From Salvia splendens (taxonomy: Eukaryota > Streptophyta > Magnoliopsida > Lamiales > Lamiaceae), in NCBI RefSeq assembly GCF_004379255.2, contig NC_056036.1:36780076-36844075 (forward strand): 64,000 bases of DNA, in the 5' to 3' direction. Below the pieces are notes generated by a model that was not told the origin of the DNA, made no database searches, and saw only the letters and a list, made by a program, of their open reading frames with translations. The position numbers and the translations under genes are program-made. Position 1 is the first letter of the stretch. Each line of letters begins with the position of its first letter. Positions 22,025 to 32,500 of the stretch are shown one piece after another.

Positions 22025-22460
22025 AAATTAGAACACAAAGACGAGTCCGGTCAAAGATATTTATTTCATCAGACCAAAGACGAGTCCGGTCAAAGATGTT
22101 TATTTCATCAGACCAAAGACGAGTCCGGTCAAAGATGTTTATTTCATCAGACCAAAGACGAGTCCGGTCAAAGATGTTTATTTCATCAGACCAAAGACGA
22201 GTCCGGTCAAAGATGTTTATTTCATCAGACCAAAGACGAGTCCGGTCAAAGATATTTATTTCATCAGACCAAAGACGAGTCCGGTCAAAGATGTTTATTT
22301 CATCAGACCAAAGACGAGTCCGGTCAAAGATATTTATTTCATCAGACCAAAGACGAGTCCGGTCAAAGATGTTTATTTCATCAGACCAAAGACGAGTCCG
22401 GTCAAAGATGTTTATTTCATCAGACCAAAGACAAGTCCGGTCAAAGAAGTTTACTTCATA
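22025..22460. repeat. 39-bp minisatellite, about 11 copies
   Basis: Units of AAAGACGAGTCCGGTCAAAG plus ATGTTTATTTCATCAGACC repeat in tandem with few changes (ATG or ATA). Because 39 is a multiple of 3, several frames stay open and yield 13-aa repeats on both strands (MFISSDQRRVRSK on plus, FDRTRLWSDEINI on minus). No evidence that these are translated. Diverged forerunners of the unit extend back to about 21840. Confidence 0.93.
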
Positions 22461-22607
22461 AGACCGAGGACAAGTACGATGAAATTTTTTCGCTAAGCTG
22501 TAAATACACAGTGTCAGAAGCGAAAGCAAAATTTCATTTTCAAATCTTGTTCAGCACACAACTCCGCTACCCTACAAGATGGCGTTACGCTATTACAAAG
22601 GACTATT

Positions 22608-25455
22608 CTACTGTCCAGGGTTGCTAAAGTTGAGCCATCTATTCACAAAATCCTCGTGAAGCTGAGTTCGGGCGTTCCAGGCAGCTGCAGAATAAGCAGG
22701 TCGACGAGATGCTCTAATCGACCTGCCACCTCTTCTCTGAACCCGGGAAGCCCTAGCACCTCGGCGGCGAAGAGTCTCTTCACGAAGCATTTGTTGATCT
22801 TGCTCACTCATAATCACAGCTCCTCTACGAACTTCAGCCTGTTCTCGTCGTGACGTTTCCGGCTGTTCCAGAGTTCGTTGCTGACTTGGAGTACGGTTTT
22901 GAGCAAGAGAATCAAGGGTTTGAGCTGGAGTATGAACATCTGTTGGCGGGAAATGCCTAAGGAATCTCTCGATTGGAGGACGCCGGGAAAGAACGATGTC
23001 GTACCGAGAAGCCCAGCGCCGTAATGATTTCACAACTTGTTGGCAAGCCGAGCTCTCCAGCGCATTGTTCCTCCGGAGTACATGATATTCCTCCCACAGT
23101 TCGTCAACTCGTTCCTGAACTTCTGAGATGGTCATTCCTCCACGCCTGCTGATGAAATCCTCATACGCAGTCCTCTCAGCCACGGCGGTATTCAGCTCGG
23201 CCTCCAGATCCTTCTTTTCGGACTCTAAGTCCCTATTATCGGCCTCCAGCTTCATTGAACGAGCCAAGAGTTCGTCATTCTTCATCTGGTCAGCTATAGC
23301 TCTTTTCTCAGCTTCGTCTAAAGCCGAAGAGTACAGCCGCTTCCAGTGAAGTACCTCCAGCTCCTTGAGAGTTAAGAATACAAAGCAGCTATGTCAGTTC
23401 GGCATTTCAGCTTACCGAGCAGGTAGTAAACCACAACAGGAGTAAGAGAGTACGAAAGGCTATACGAAGACACAAGAGCAGAAAGAAGAATTTTTTTTCA
23501 TTCATAAGAAAAAATTCTTTCTATACAAGGAGGGCTTCAAGGCCATTTTACATAAAGGAAGAAACTAAACTAAGAGAAGGGGGGCGAAATCATACTTCGC
23601 TAGCTTCGTCTCCGCCTTCTCGGTGAGGTTCAGCTTCCTTCTCCTTATCTGCTTCAGCTTCAGCCTCTGCCTCCTTGCTCTCCCCAGCCTGCTCGGCGCC
23701 ACCGTAGCCGATCTGCTGCGCCTCCTGCTCGGCCTGCTCATCGCCGGTCTGCCGCTCCTGCTGCTCGGCCTCACCCTCTCCATGGAAAATTGGAGCGGGT
23801 GAAACGGGTCCCACGGAGGCAAAGATAGCCTCCAGGTTCTCGTCCCGATCAGCTCGACAACTCCGGACTCGGTCTGCAGAAAGCAGGACCGAGGATGAAG
23901 CGAGCTCCTCAAGGAGCGGCAGATTCTGAAGCCGAGCTGCTATCTCTCGGCTGTACAGAGGCAGCACGACGTCGGCCCCCTGCTCGCCCTTATCGGCAAT
24001 TAGCCTTACCAGGCTACCGACAAAGGCCGAGAATTGGTGGCTCAGAAAGAGTTTCTCCACGAAAGCACGGAGACCCTCTCCTTGGGCAACCACGGCGGCA
24101 GCATCACTCCGTTTCGTCTGCTCTCGCTGGATGACGAGCTGGTTTTTGGCAAACTGAGCTTCATCCTGGGCCGAAATCCTAGCAGCTCTGGCTTTCTCAA
24201 AGTTTGCCTCAGCCTGCTCGGCCCGGTGACAAGCAGCCGCCAATTTCCTCTGCATCTCAGCATAGTCGTTGGACGCTTTGGAGAGCTCGACGGCGACGAG
24301 CTTGGAGAGCATATCGTTCCTCTGAAAATGGATAAGGAAAAAAGTCAACAGAGGGCACCAAAAATACAGGACAGAAGCCAAGCCAAAGAATCAAGAAGAC
24401 TATTCACCTCGGCAAAGTCCGTGGGCCATAAAAATGGCTCACAGATATGCTCCGAAGGAGGCGCCAAGACCACGTCTTTCTCTGGCGCTCTCGGGGGCTT
24501 CTGGGTCTTCCCCTTCCTACTTGCCGAAGTCGACTCCGGCTTCTTTGGACCCGAAGAGGTCTTTTGCCTCTTCGGATTCTTCTCGGCATCAGGCGCCGAG
24601 CTGGTAGCCTTCTCTTTCTCCGGCTCCTTAAGCTCGGAGGATTTGCGGCTAACCTTATTCAGCATGAACACTGCCAAAAAGCAAGAAAGCAAAGTCAGTT
24701 TTCTTCGTTAAAGCAGTAGAGCATAAAGATAAAAAGAAATCCTCACCCTCGGCCTCCTCGTCCGAAGACGAGATGTTGAACACGACGTCGCCCGTGACGA
24801 GCTCAGACTCCGTGTATTGTTTCCTAACTATGGGAATCTTGTTGAGCTCGCCATCGAGCTCGTCCAACGGTTCAGGCCGAGGATGACGGATAACGGACTT
24901 CGGCCCTCTCCAGGGAAAACTAGGAGCCGCGGTCCTATTATAAAAAAAGAAGCGATTTTGCCATTTCGGCCATTTGGTTTTACAAAAGGCCCTAAAAGGC
25001 TGTAAAGGGACCAAGTAAAACCAAGATCCCTTCCTCTTAAACTGGAAAAAATTAAGGATTGCCCGCAGAGACAGATCCTTATCTAGCCTACGGAGTTCGG
25101 CAGCAAAAGCCGACAAGTGCCTCCAAGAATTCGGAGTCACCTGACCTAAAGGGAGTTGAAAAAAATCAAGAAGCTCTACAAAAGGTGGGGGAAGAGGGAA
25201 ACGAAGCCCGCATTCTAAGCAGGCTTCGTAAACGGTGGCATAACCCTCCGGCGGGTCGTTAGCCCTATGATCATCGTCGGGAACCACCGCCTTCCCCCCG
25301 GGAAGAAGATATTTTTCGTGTAGAGATACCACGGTGTCCTTACTCAAGACGCTGTGAAAGTATTCTACAGTCTTCTCTCCGGACTCTTTCCGGCTAAAAG
25401 ACCCCTTGCCTCCTTTCCTACCGCTACCTAACTCGGAAGAAGAAGAAGAAGACAT
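22608..25455 (-). CDS. Antisense gene of putative gypsy-type transposon family (Transposase_28-like)
   Basis: The minus-strand gene starts at ATG 25455 (MSSSSSSELGSGRKGGKG). Probable exons are 25455-24747, 24670-24408, 24321-23596 and 23363-22608, all with GT-AG borders and matching phases, giving about 817 aa. If the third intron is not used, it ends at a stop at 23592-23590. Residues about 30-200 (HEKYLLPGGKAVVP, ECGLRFPLPPPFVELL, WPKWQNRFFFYN) match the plant 'putative gypsy-type transposon' domain. A charged linker follows, then two long coiled coils (ASNDYAEMQRKLAAACHRAE and LESEKKDLEAELNTAV) and an R-rich C-terminus. The role is unknown; similar antisense genes occur in Tat-group elements. 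The intact frames fit the young age of the element. Confidence 0.7.
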
Positions 25456-25795
25456 GGTTCTTACTCTTTGCAAAATCTGAAGAAATTCTGAAGATATTCT
25501 TGAAAGCGGAAGGAAATTTTTACGCAAAGGAGATAGAGTGCAGAAGAAGCAGTCGCAAAAGTGCTTCAATGATGAAGAAGGGAGGTATTTATCAGATTCG
25601 GCGAAGATTTCAAAATCGTCGCACCGTTTCGAATCCCACCTTTTCGGGATTCAACGGCCGGATTTTACTGTCGCATTTAATGCAGTCACGTGCAAGGCAC
25701 GTCCCCTGACGACAGCCTCCCCCGTACCTTTATCCAGAATGCCGAAGTGACTCGCTTCACCGAAGTGATTCACTTCGTCTTTCGGGGGGGGGTAG

Positions 25796-26522
25796 TGATG
25801 GGGTACGGACTAAACAAGCCCAACAGCACCAACGGCCCATCAGCCCAAAGCCCAAGAAGAGTATGAGTTCGGCATTACCAAAGAGTTCGGCCTCAGCCTA
25901 CAGCTCGGTAAAAGCCAACCAATCAAGCTCTGCTCTCAAGTCGGCATCAAGCTCCCAGATCGGCAACCAAAGCAGTTCGGTCTCAGTAAGAGTTCGGCCT
26001 CAGCCTACAGCTCGGCAAAAGCCAACTAATCAAGCTTTGCTCTCAGGTCGGCATCAAGCTCTACTCTCAGATCGGCAACCAAAGCAGTTCGGTCTCAGTA
26101 TTCGACCGAACAAGGAGTTAGTGGACCCATGCAGGATTTCCACAACTTCCAACACACCCACTACCACGTGGTGTCAACTCAGGCCACGATCGTAGGCCGT
26201 GACCTACGCTACATCCACGATCTTAGGCCACGATCTCCACGACATCCACTACCTAATAAATGGTGCTGCATGCCACGATCTTGGTCCTATACATAAATAG
26301 AACTTAGATCTGGTAGAAAAAAGGTTAAGCTCTCTAGAGATAAAACACCATATAGCAAGTTTGTATTTGTAAGCTGTAGAAAACAGACCAAGCAATACAA
26401 CTCTGCCCTCTTTTCTTCCCGTGGACGTAGATTTACTTCAGTAAATCGAACCACGTAAATTCTTTGTGTCGTGATCTGTATTTTCCTGCATTCTTCAACA
26501 TCAGAGATTCGCGGACTCATCA
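25796..26522 (+). repeat. 3' LTR of the young Ty3-type element
   Basis: A 727-bp copy of 18923-19648 with about four differences, for example one extra A in the AAAAAGG run and TATACATAAATAG for the TATA stretch. It is followed by TTCAA. Confidence 0.93.
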
Positions 26523-26527
26523 TTCAA

Positions 26528-27884
26528 CATTCCACAAATTATACAACTGTTACACATAAAAGAAGAATAAAAAAGGTCGATATTCTCTATTCAATACTAA
26601 AACCATATAGTATAAAATTAGGGTTTGTATCTATTTGTCCTATATATACAGGGTAACAACTTTACACAACTTTTCAATTGTCTCCACCGTCTTCCAAATC
26701 AAACTACGTTTTCGCCTATTCAGACCTCTCTCCACCTTCCATATTTAAATTGAAACTGCGTTAGCTCATTCTAAGCTCTTCCTGCAAAAAATAGAATTCT
26801 GTGTAATTTATTCTTTGGTAATTTACATTTTTTGCTTTCCTTTTAGATCCAGATCTATAAGGTAAAATCATTTAATATCGATGAATTTCCTCAGTTCTGT
26901 TGGTTTTCCTTGTGCAGTACTTGCAGTGAACAATGGCGAACATCTGCGTAAAAGTTGAAGACGATTTCTTCAAAAGGATTGAAGATATTGTTAAAATAAT
27001 AAATGAGTTTTTATTTTTTTATTGTTATTACCTTGCACCTTTGTAATAGATAGGCAAATAAAATAAAATGAGTACACAAACAAATGATTAAATAAATAAA
27101 ATATAAAAAAAAAGCGAAAAGGAAACAATACTAAAACCCAAAGAATTAAACAACAAAGATTTTACCTTTATAATCTGCAAAATAAGAAATCATTAGCGTT
27201 TAATGAATTAATGAATAAATTTAAAAAAAAACATTAAACAAAACAATACTAAAACACAAAGAATAAATTACATAGATTTTACCTTTATTATATGTAAAAT
27301 AAGAAATGGTTAACCAACAGTGATTAATTCGAAATAAAAGAAAATAAGAAGATGAAGAGAGATATAAAAGTAACAGTAATACTAAAACACAAAGAATAAA
27401 TTACACAGATTTTACCTTTATTATCTGCAAAATAAGAAATGATTAATAAGTAGTGATTTATTCGAAATAAAAGAAAATAAGAAGATGAAGAGAGATATAA
27501 AAGTAACAGTAAGAGTGTAGAGAGAGAAATAAGAACCTGGAATTTATAATTGAGTGCAATTGCAACTGATATTTATAGAGAAATTTCTGAGTATTTCAAA
27601 TTCAAAATTTGTTTCCCTCCTATTTTTTGACTCTAAGAAACGATTCATGTAGAAGAGGGAAAACCCCCTTTTTTTGGGGAAAAAACTCTCTTTTTTTAGG
27701 GGGCAAACCCTCATTATGCAATTGTTTGAATTGTATATACATATAGATGATGTGTATATATATAAATGGTGTGATGTAATCAGCTTTACAACTAATTAAA
27801 AGGCTTTTAACCACTGGATTTAATGCATAAAGTGTGTACTCTCATTTAAACTATTGGTTAATACATTTGAATTGGTGAATGGCA
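26528..27884. other. Promoter-like stretch, short ORF and ~120-bp diverged repeats
   Basis: Near 26640 a TATATATACAG precedes a CT-rich leader. An ATG at 26933 opens MANICVKVEDDFFKRIEDIV but the frame stops after 37 codons. From about 27120 to 27500 a unit containing GATTTTACCTTTATTATCTG repeats three times at ~120-bp spacing. This may be the broken 5' part of the unknown family that flanks the young LTR element. No complete gene is seen. Confidence 0.35.
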
Positions 27885-27887
27885 TTA

Positions 27888-28463
27888 CAGCATCTCCAAT
27901 GGCGGACGTCCGGTCGGACATCCACTACGGGCGACCGGGACGTCCTCCATTGTAACGAAGCAACTCAGATACGGATGTCCCGTAACGACGTCGGATGTCC
28001 TCGGACGTCCGGGCGACGGGCGGGCGGACGTCCGCCATTGTGGCGTAGGTCGGACGTCCGGTATTTTTTTTTTAAACTCTATATATATGGCTCGTTGAAC
28101 TTCATTTCATTCGCACCACTTGTGTTAACAAGTTTCTCGCACCACTTGACGTTGATGTGATTAAATTTTTTTGTTTTATTACTATGTTATTTTTTTTTCG
28201 AATCATGTATGTTTTTTTTAATGAAGTTGTTAATTTTTCCCGTTCGTATTCGTGTTGAAATTTTATTTCCGTAAACGTAAATTGTTTTATTTGTGAATTT
28301 GTGATTTTTTTATTGCGGGAAGTCCTAGTGGGAAGGGCGGATTGTGCAGGGGAAGTCCTAGTGACATGACAGTGGGATGAGAAGTCCTAGTGACGTGACA
28401 AGAGGTGTTTTTGGGAAGTCCTAGTGGATATCCGAGTGGGACATCCGTGCATTGGAGATGCTC
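27888..28463. mobile_element. PIF/Harbinger-type MITE, copy 1
   Basis: A 576-bp element with TIRs reading GCATCTCCAATG inward from both ends and flanked by TTA on both sides (27885-27887 and 28464-28466), the usual PIF/Harbinger target. The left third is GC-rich with repeated GGACGTCC palindromes. The right third has GGAAGTCCTAGTGG repeats. It lies about 1.1 kb upstream of the LNK1-like start codon. Confidence 0.88.
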
Positions 28464-28466
28464 TTA

Positions 28467-29569
28467 GCAAAATTCCCTCCATAACGAAATTTGAAAACAC
28501 GGGGAATCCCCTTAAAATTCCCCTAAAAAACCATGCTTTTGATGATAGTATAGATTATGGAGTTGTGAGAGATCTGATTTCAGGAGCTGAGTTGATTGAC
28601 AGCCTGACACTTGACAGCAATCTAAACTATTTCATGGCTGGATTAACAGCGATAGATCCGATTTCAATCGATTGAGAACCTAGAAAAGGATCCGAAAACC
28701 CGAAAGCAAAAAAACGGACCAATGAGAGCGCAGAAAGAGATCGTATCCCGACCCGCCTTCTCATCCACTAGTTCTGATACGAACCCGTTACTCTGCCGCC
28801 TCCGTAATGATCCACTCGCCACGTGGCGGCCCCTCCACGATTCCCACTTTTTCCATTTCTTTTTATTTAATAAAAAAAATTCTCAACAAACATTTTCTCT
28901 CCCCTTCCAACTTTCATTCGCCCCTTTTCATTCTCTCTCTGAAACTTCCCCAGATTTGCGACTCTGACTTCTCGTTGCTAGGGTTTGTGACTGGACTCAG
29001 CGGTGTTCCAGTGAGTTTTATGTGGAGCTCCGGTCAGAAGAGATCAGCTATATATTATTGTTGAATAGAACGTTTTAGTTCGATTATGCAATTCGTTTTG
29101 GTCTTTCTGTGAAATTGTAATCTGGTGGAGTGAAGACTAGAAAGTGAGTGATCAACTTTGTTCTTACTGATGTATATTGGTATTAACCTTTGAATTGCAG
29201 GAGAATAAAAATTGTAGTTAATTAGCTACTTCATTCATACCGTTTTAAAAAAATATGCTGAGTAGTAAAATTCACTTATTATGCCTTTTTGAGAGGGTTG
29301 AGATTCGTTTTTCCCGGTTTTTGCGGCGTTCTGTGTTCTTATCTGATTATTATCTCATTTGCAACTGCAAGTACACATTGAATTGGTGTTAGCGGGATGG
29401 CTTGTTTCTGTGGTTTTGAAGATTGCGATTTATTTACTTTTGGCTTCTAATATTTTTCCGGTTGCTTGTTTCTTGGGGGATATTTCAACGCGGAGGTGAA
29501 AGAAGATTCGTATATAAACATGAAGAAAATTTCCTACAGCTTCAGTGCTGGTTAAAATAATTTTAAGGA
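28467..29569 (+). promoter_or_regulatory. Promoter and 5' leader of the LNK1-like gene
   Basis: It contains a perfect palindromic G-box GCCACGTGGC (28818-28827), bound by bZIP and bHLH factors such as HY5 and PIFs in other plants. A CT-rich leader (about 28880-28960) is followed by a likely 5'UTR donor CCA|GTGAGT (GT at 29011) and a possible acceptor CTACAG near 29539. No evening element was noticed, though I could not scan exhaustively. Confidence 0.5.
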
Positions 29570-32500
29570 ATGACAGATTCGCGCATGTATGAGGTGAGTT
29601 CACCATTTCTGGTTGTTATATGATTAAATAGCACATTAGTATTTTATTAAAGAGAAATGGGGGAACACTTAATAAAACATCTTCTCCTTCTCCTTTGTTT
29701 TGTGTGGAGCTTTCGGCAAAATATTCTAACCAGACTATAGAAATAGAACCATATCTGTTCGTTGAAGAAATTGTACTTGAAATCATTTTCATCTGATTGT
29801 AAAGTATGAGAGAGATAGAGATAAAAAAATTTCTTGTAAGCTTATTAGTTAAGAATGGGCCCCCCCCATTAGAGAGAAACTTACCATTAACAGAAAGTAG
29901 CCTAATTTTTGTTATGGATTGTGATGGCTAAACCATATATTGGTTTATCTACTTACTGTTCAAAGTCTGTTAGGTGATAAATACCTACTAACAGAACACG
30001 TAGCAATTGTTAACACTGATATGGGAGACAAGCTGGGTTGTTAGTGAACAAACTTTATAGTTAAAATTCAAAAAATAGGTATAGTTCTTCTGTTCACATT
30101 ATCGGGTTGGGAAGCATATACTTCTATGATATCACTTCAATGTCTAGATGAGTGATGTTAATATGTCTAGGTTCGACTCTAGATTCCAGACAAAATTGAT
30201 AAGGTGAACAAAAAGTTCCATTAGTGTTTCATTTTAATACATTCTGTCATGTATGTTTGGACGTCATTAACTTTTGGCCTACGTGATGTACAAAACATGA
30301 ACCAATGATGAAACATTTTGTACCAACATGAAATAATAATGAAACTTTTTTGTATCAATATGAAACAATGTTAAAACATTTTGTACCACATGTAGGCAAA
30401 AAGTTGACTTTGTCTAAAAACAATTGACGGAATGTATTAAAATGAAATGCGAATGAAGATTTTTGAATGGAAACTTCAAACTTTTTGTACTAACATGAAA
30501 CGCTGATGAAACATTTTGTATGAATAGGGTAATTACCCCTGAAAATTCTGCATGAAGTGATATTCATCAAGTGTTGTTGCATTCATTTCCACTTTTAATT
30601 TGTAGTGAACCAGTTTAGTAGCCCCAGTTGCCTCTTTTTAAAGGAGTATTGAAAAAAATGAGTCAAATACATGCTTTGAGTTTGTTTATGATTCATGCTG
30701 AGCTGGAAAGCTAATTTATGTTGTTTGATCTTTTGCATTACTCTCCTAACCTGGAAATTTAACAATTACAATACGAGATTATACTATCCAGCTGCTTTAA
30801 CGAGGGCCACAGACTTCTTCCTTGTGATTTTAGAACCCATTACTGGAACTATTGGCTTGTCACTGCATGACTCATTTGTGATTTGGTACAGTTTATGCAT
30901 TTATGCAAGTATCATATGAAGTTATTTCAGCTGAAACTCTGTAATGGCTGTCACAGTTTGAAGACATAGGTTGGGATGATCTTTGTCAGAGTGATGACCA
31001 TATAGTGCCTCGTCCTTTGGAAGATAATTCTCTCTTGCGTGATAGCTCCAAGAAACCTCACTTTGAAGAAATAAATATTGCATTTAACACCGAGGACAGA
31101 CAATATGCTGGACATGTTGATCAAGGAAGTGAAGAAGGAAAGTTTTCATTATTGAGTAAAAGGAAGTACAGAATGTCGGAAAGAGATTCTACACCGGGTG
31201 CACCAGGTGGTGTATTTTCTTCCTCAACAGATCCTGAATCGACCAAAGAAGCATCTAGTTTAGGTTCTGAGAAAGCCACTTCCTCAACTAATGTTCATGA
31301 AAGTAGTAATACGGATACCCATGGTAATCAGTTTTGTGTTGCTGGTACCACTGGCTTTAAGACCAACTCCTCCACTGATGCTCTTGGTGACATAACTCAT
31401 GCTGGAAACAATCTCAATTTCTTTGAAAATGATGAAGTCAAAGATTCAAGTGATTTCTTTAATTTTGGTTGGCCTGAAATAGAGAACTTTGAAGACGTTG
31501 ACAGGATATTTAGGTAACCCTGAACTCTTTCACCATGAGGTTTTCGAGTTATGTTTTATTTTTGTTCATAATGGCCTACTGCATTTCAGGAGTTGTGACT
31601 CAACATTTGGACTTGGAGCCAGTAGAGAGGATGAGTTCCGCTGGTTTTCAGCACCAGATAACATCGGAAGCACTGGAGAACTTGTCAATTCAGACTTCAA
31701 ATTCACATCACCTGAGTCGAATTCTGCCGAAAATCTCTCATCAAACCATACCTTCTTGAAGGGCCATTCTTCAAATGATGGTGCCATGGTGGGTGCACCT
31801 ATCAGGCTCAGAGATGGTTCTTGGATCTCAGAGAACCCTGAATCTCACGTGTCCTTTGTGTATGGACCTGCTATTGCGAATGGCGAGCAAGGATGTAACC
31901 CTAAAGCACATGTAAGTACACATCACAATATTTTGAAGCCTGTATCGGCCCTATTGGGTTTAATTTTTCATAATAGTGATGTGGAACCACTTCGTAATAG
32001 TTGTGGACTTTTGCCACCCTGAACTGATCATATTGGGGTTGGCAGGGTGTGGGTGTGGGTGTGAGTAATAGTGCAGAATATATTACTTCTGTATGGTAAA
32101 TGTACTTTGTTTATGAATGTCAAATGCTAATCCATCTCTAGATGATTTTTCATGATAGTGATATGAAACCACTTCTTTCCATGTTCTGGGGCGATAGACT
32201 GATAGTTAAGACCATTTTTGCATATTACTAAAAAAACAAGTGTGTTCTATCCTTATAATTGTGGACTTCTTGCCACCCTGAACCAATCATCTTGGGGGTG
32301 GCAGGGTGTGAGTTTGAGTTTTATGAATTTCAAATACTAATCCATCTCTAGATGTTGGGTGTTTTAAAACTGTACCACAGTTTCTAAAATTGTACTTCAC
32401 TTTACAGCTGAACAGGCACCAAAGTCAGGTGAAGCTGCAGAACCAGTTCAAGGGAAAAATAAAAGAGCATGATTTTGGAAATGGTGCAAGTAAGCTTCCG

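Larger units (their letters stand above)
18923..26522 (+). mobile_element. Young Ty3-type LTR retrotransposon, non-autonomous, with antisense gene
   Basis: The LTRs at 18923-19648 (726 bp) and 25796-26522 (727 bp) differ at only about four positions. The flanking 5-bp duplication is TTCAA (18918-18922 and 26523-26527). A PBS (TGGCGCCGTCTGTGGGAA, 19650-19667) follows the 5' LTR, and a polypurine tract with nine G precedes the 3' LTR. The order is gag (19727-20806), a gap where most of pol is missing, the integrase C-terminus (about 20932-21360), a minisatellite (22025-22460), a long antisense gene (25455-22608) and the 3' LTR. This layout, with an extra antisense gene before the 3' LTR, recalls the Tat/Ogre group of Ty3 elements. 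The missing protease, RT and RNase H mean it depends on partners. Confidence 0.92.

Noticed and set aside
22025..22460. Possible CRISPR-like array
   Set aside because: There are no unique spacers between repeats; it is a plain tandem minisatellite in a plant retroelement.
22096..22461. 121-aa plus-strand 13-residue repeat protein
   Set aside because: It arises because the 39-bp unit is a multiple of three; the opposite strand is equally open.
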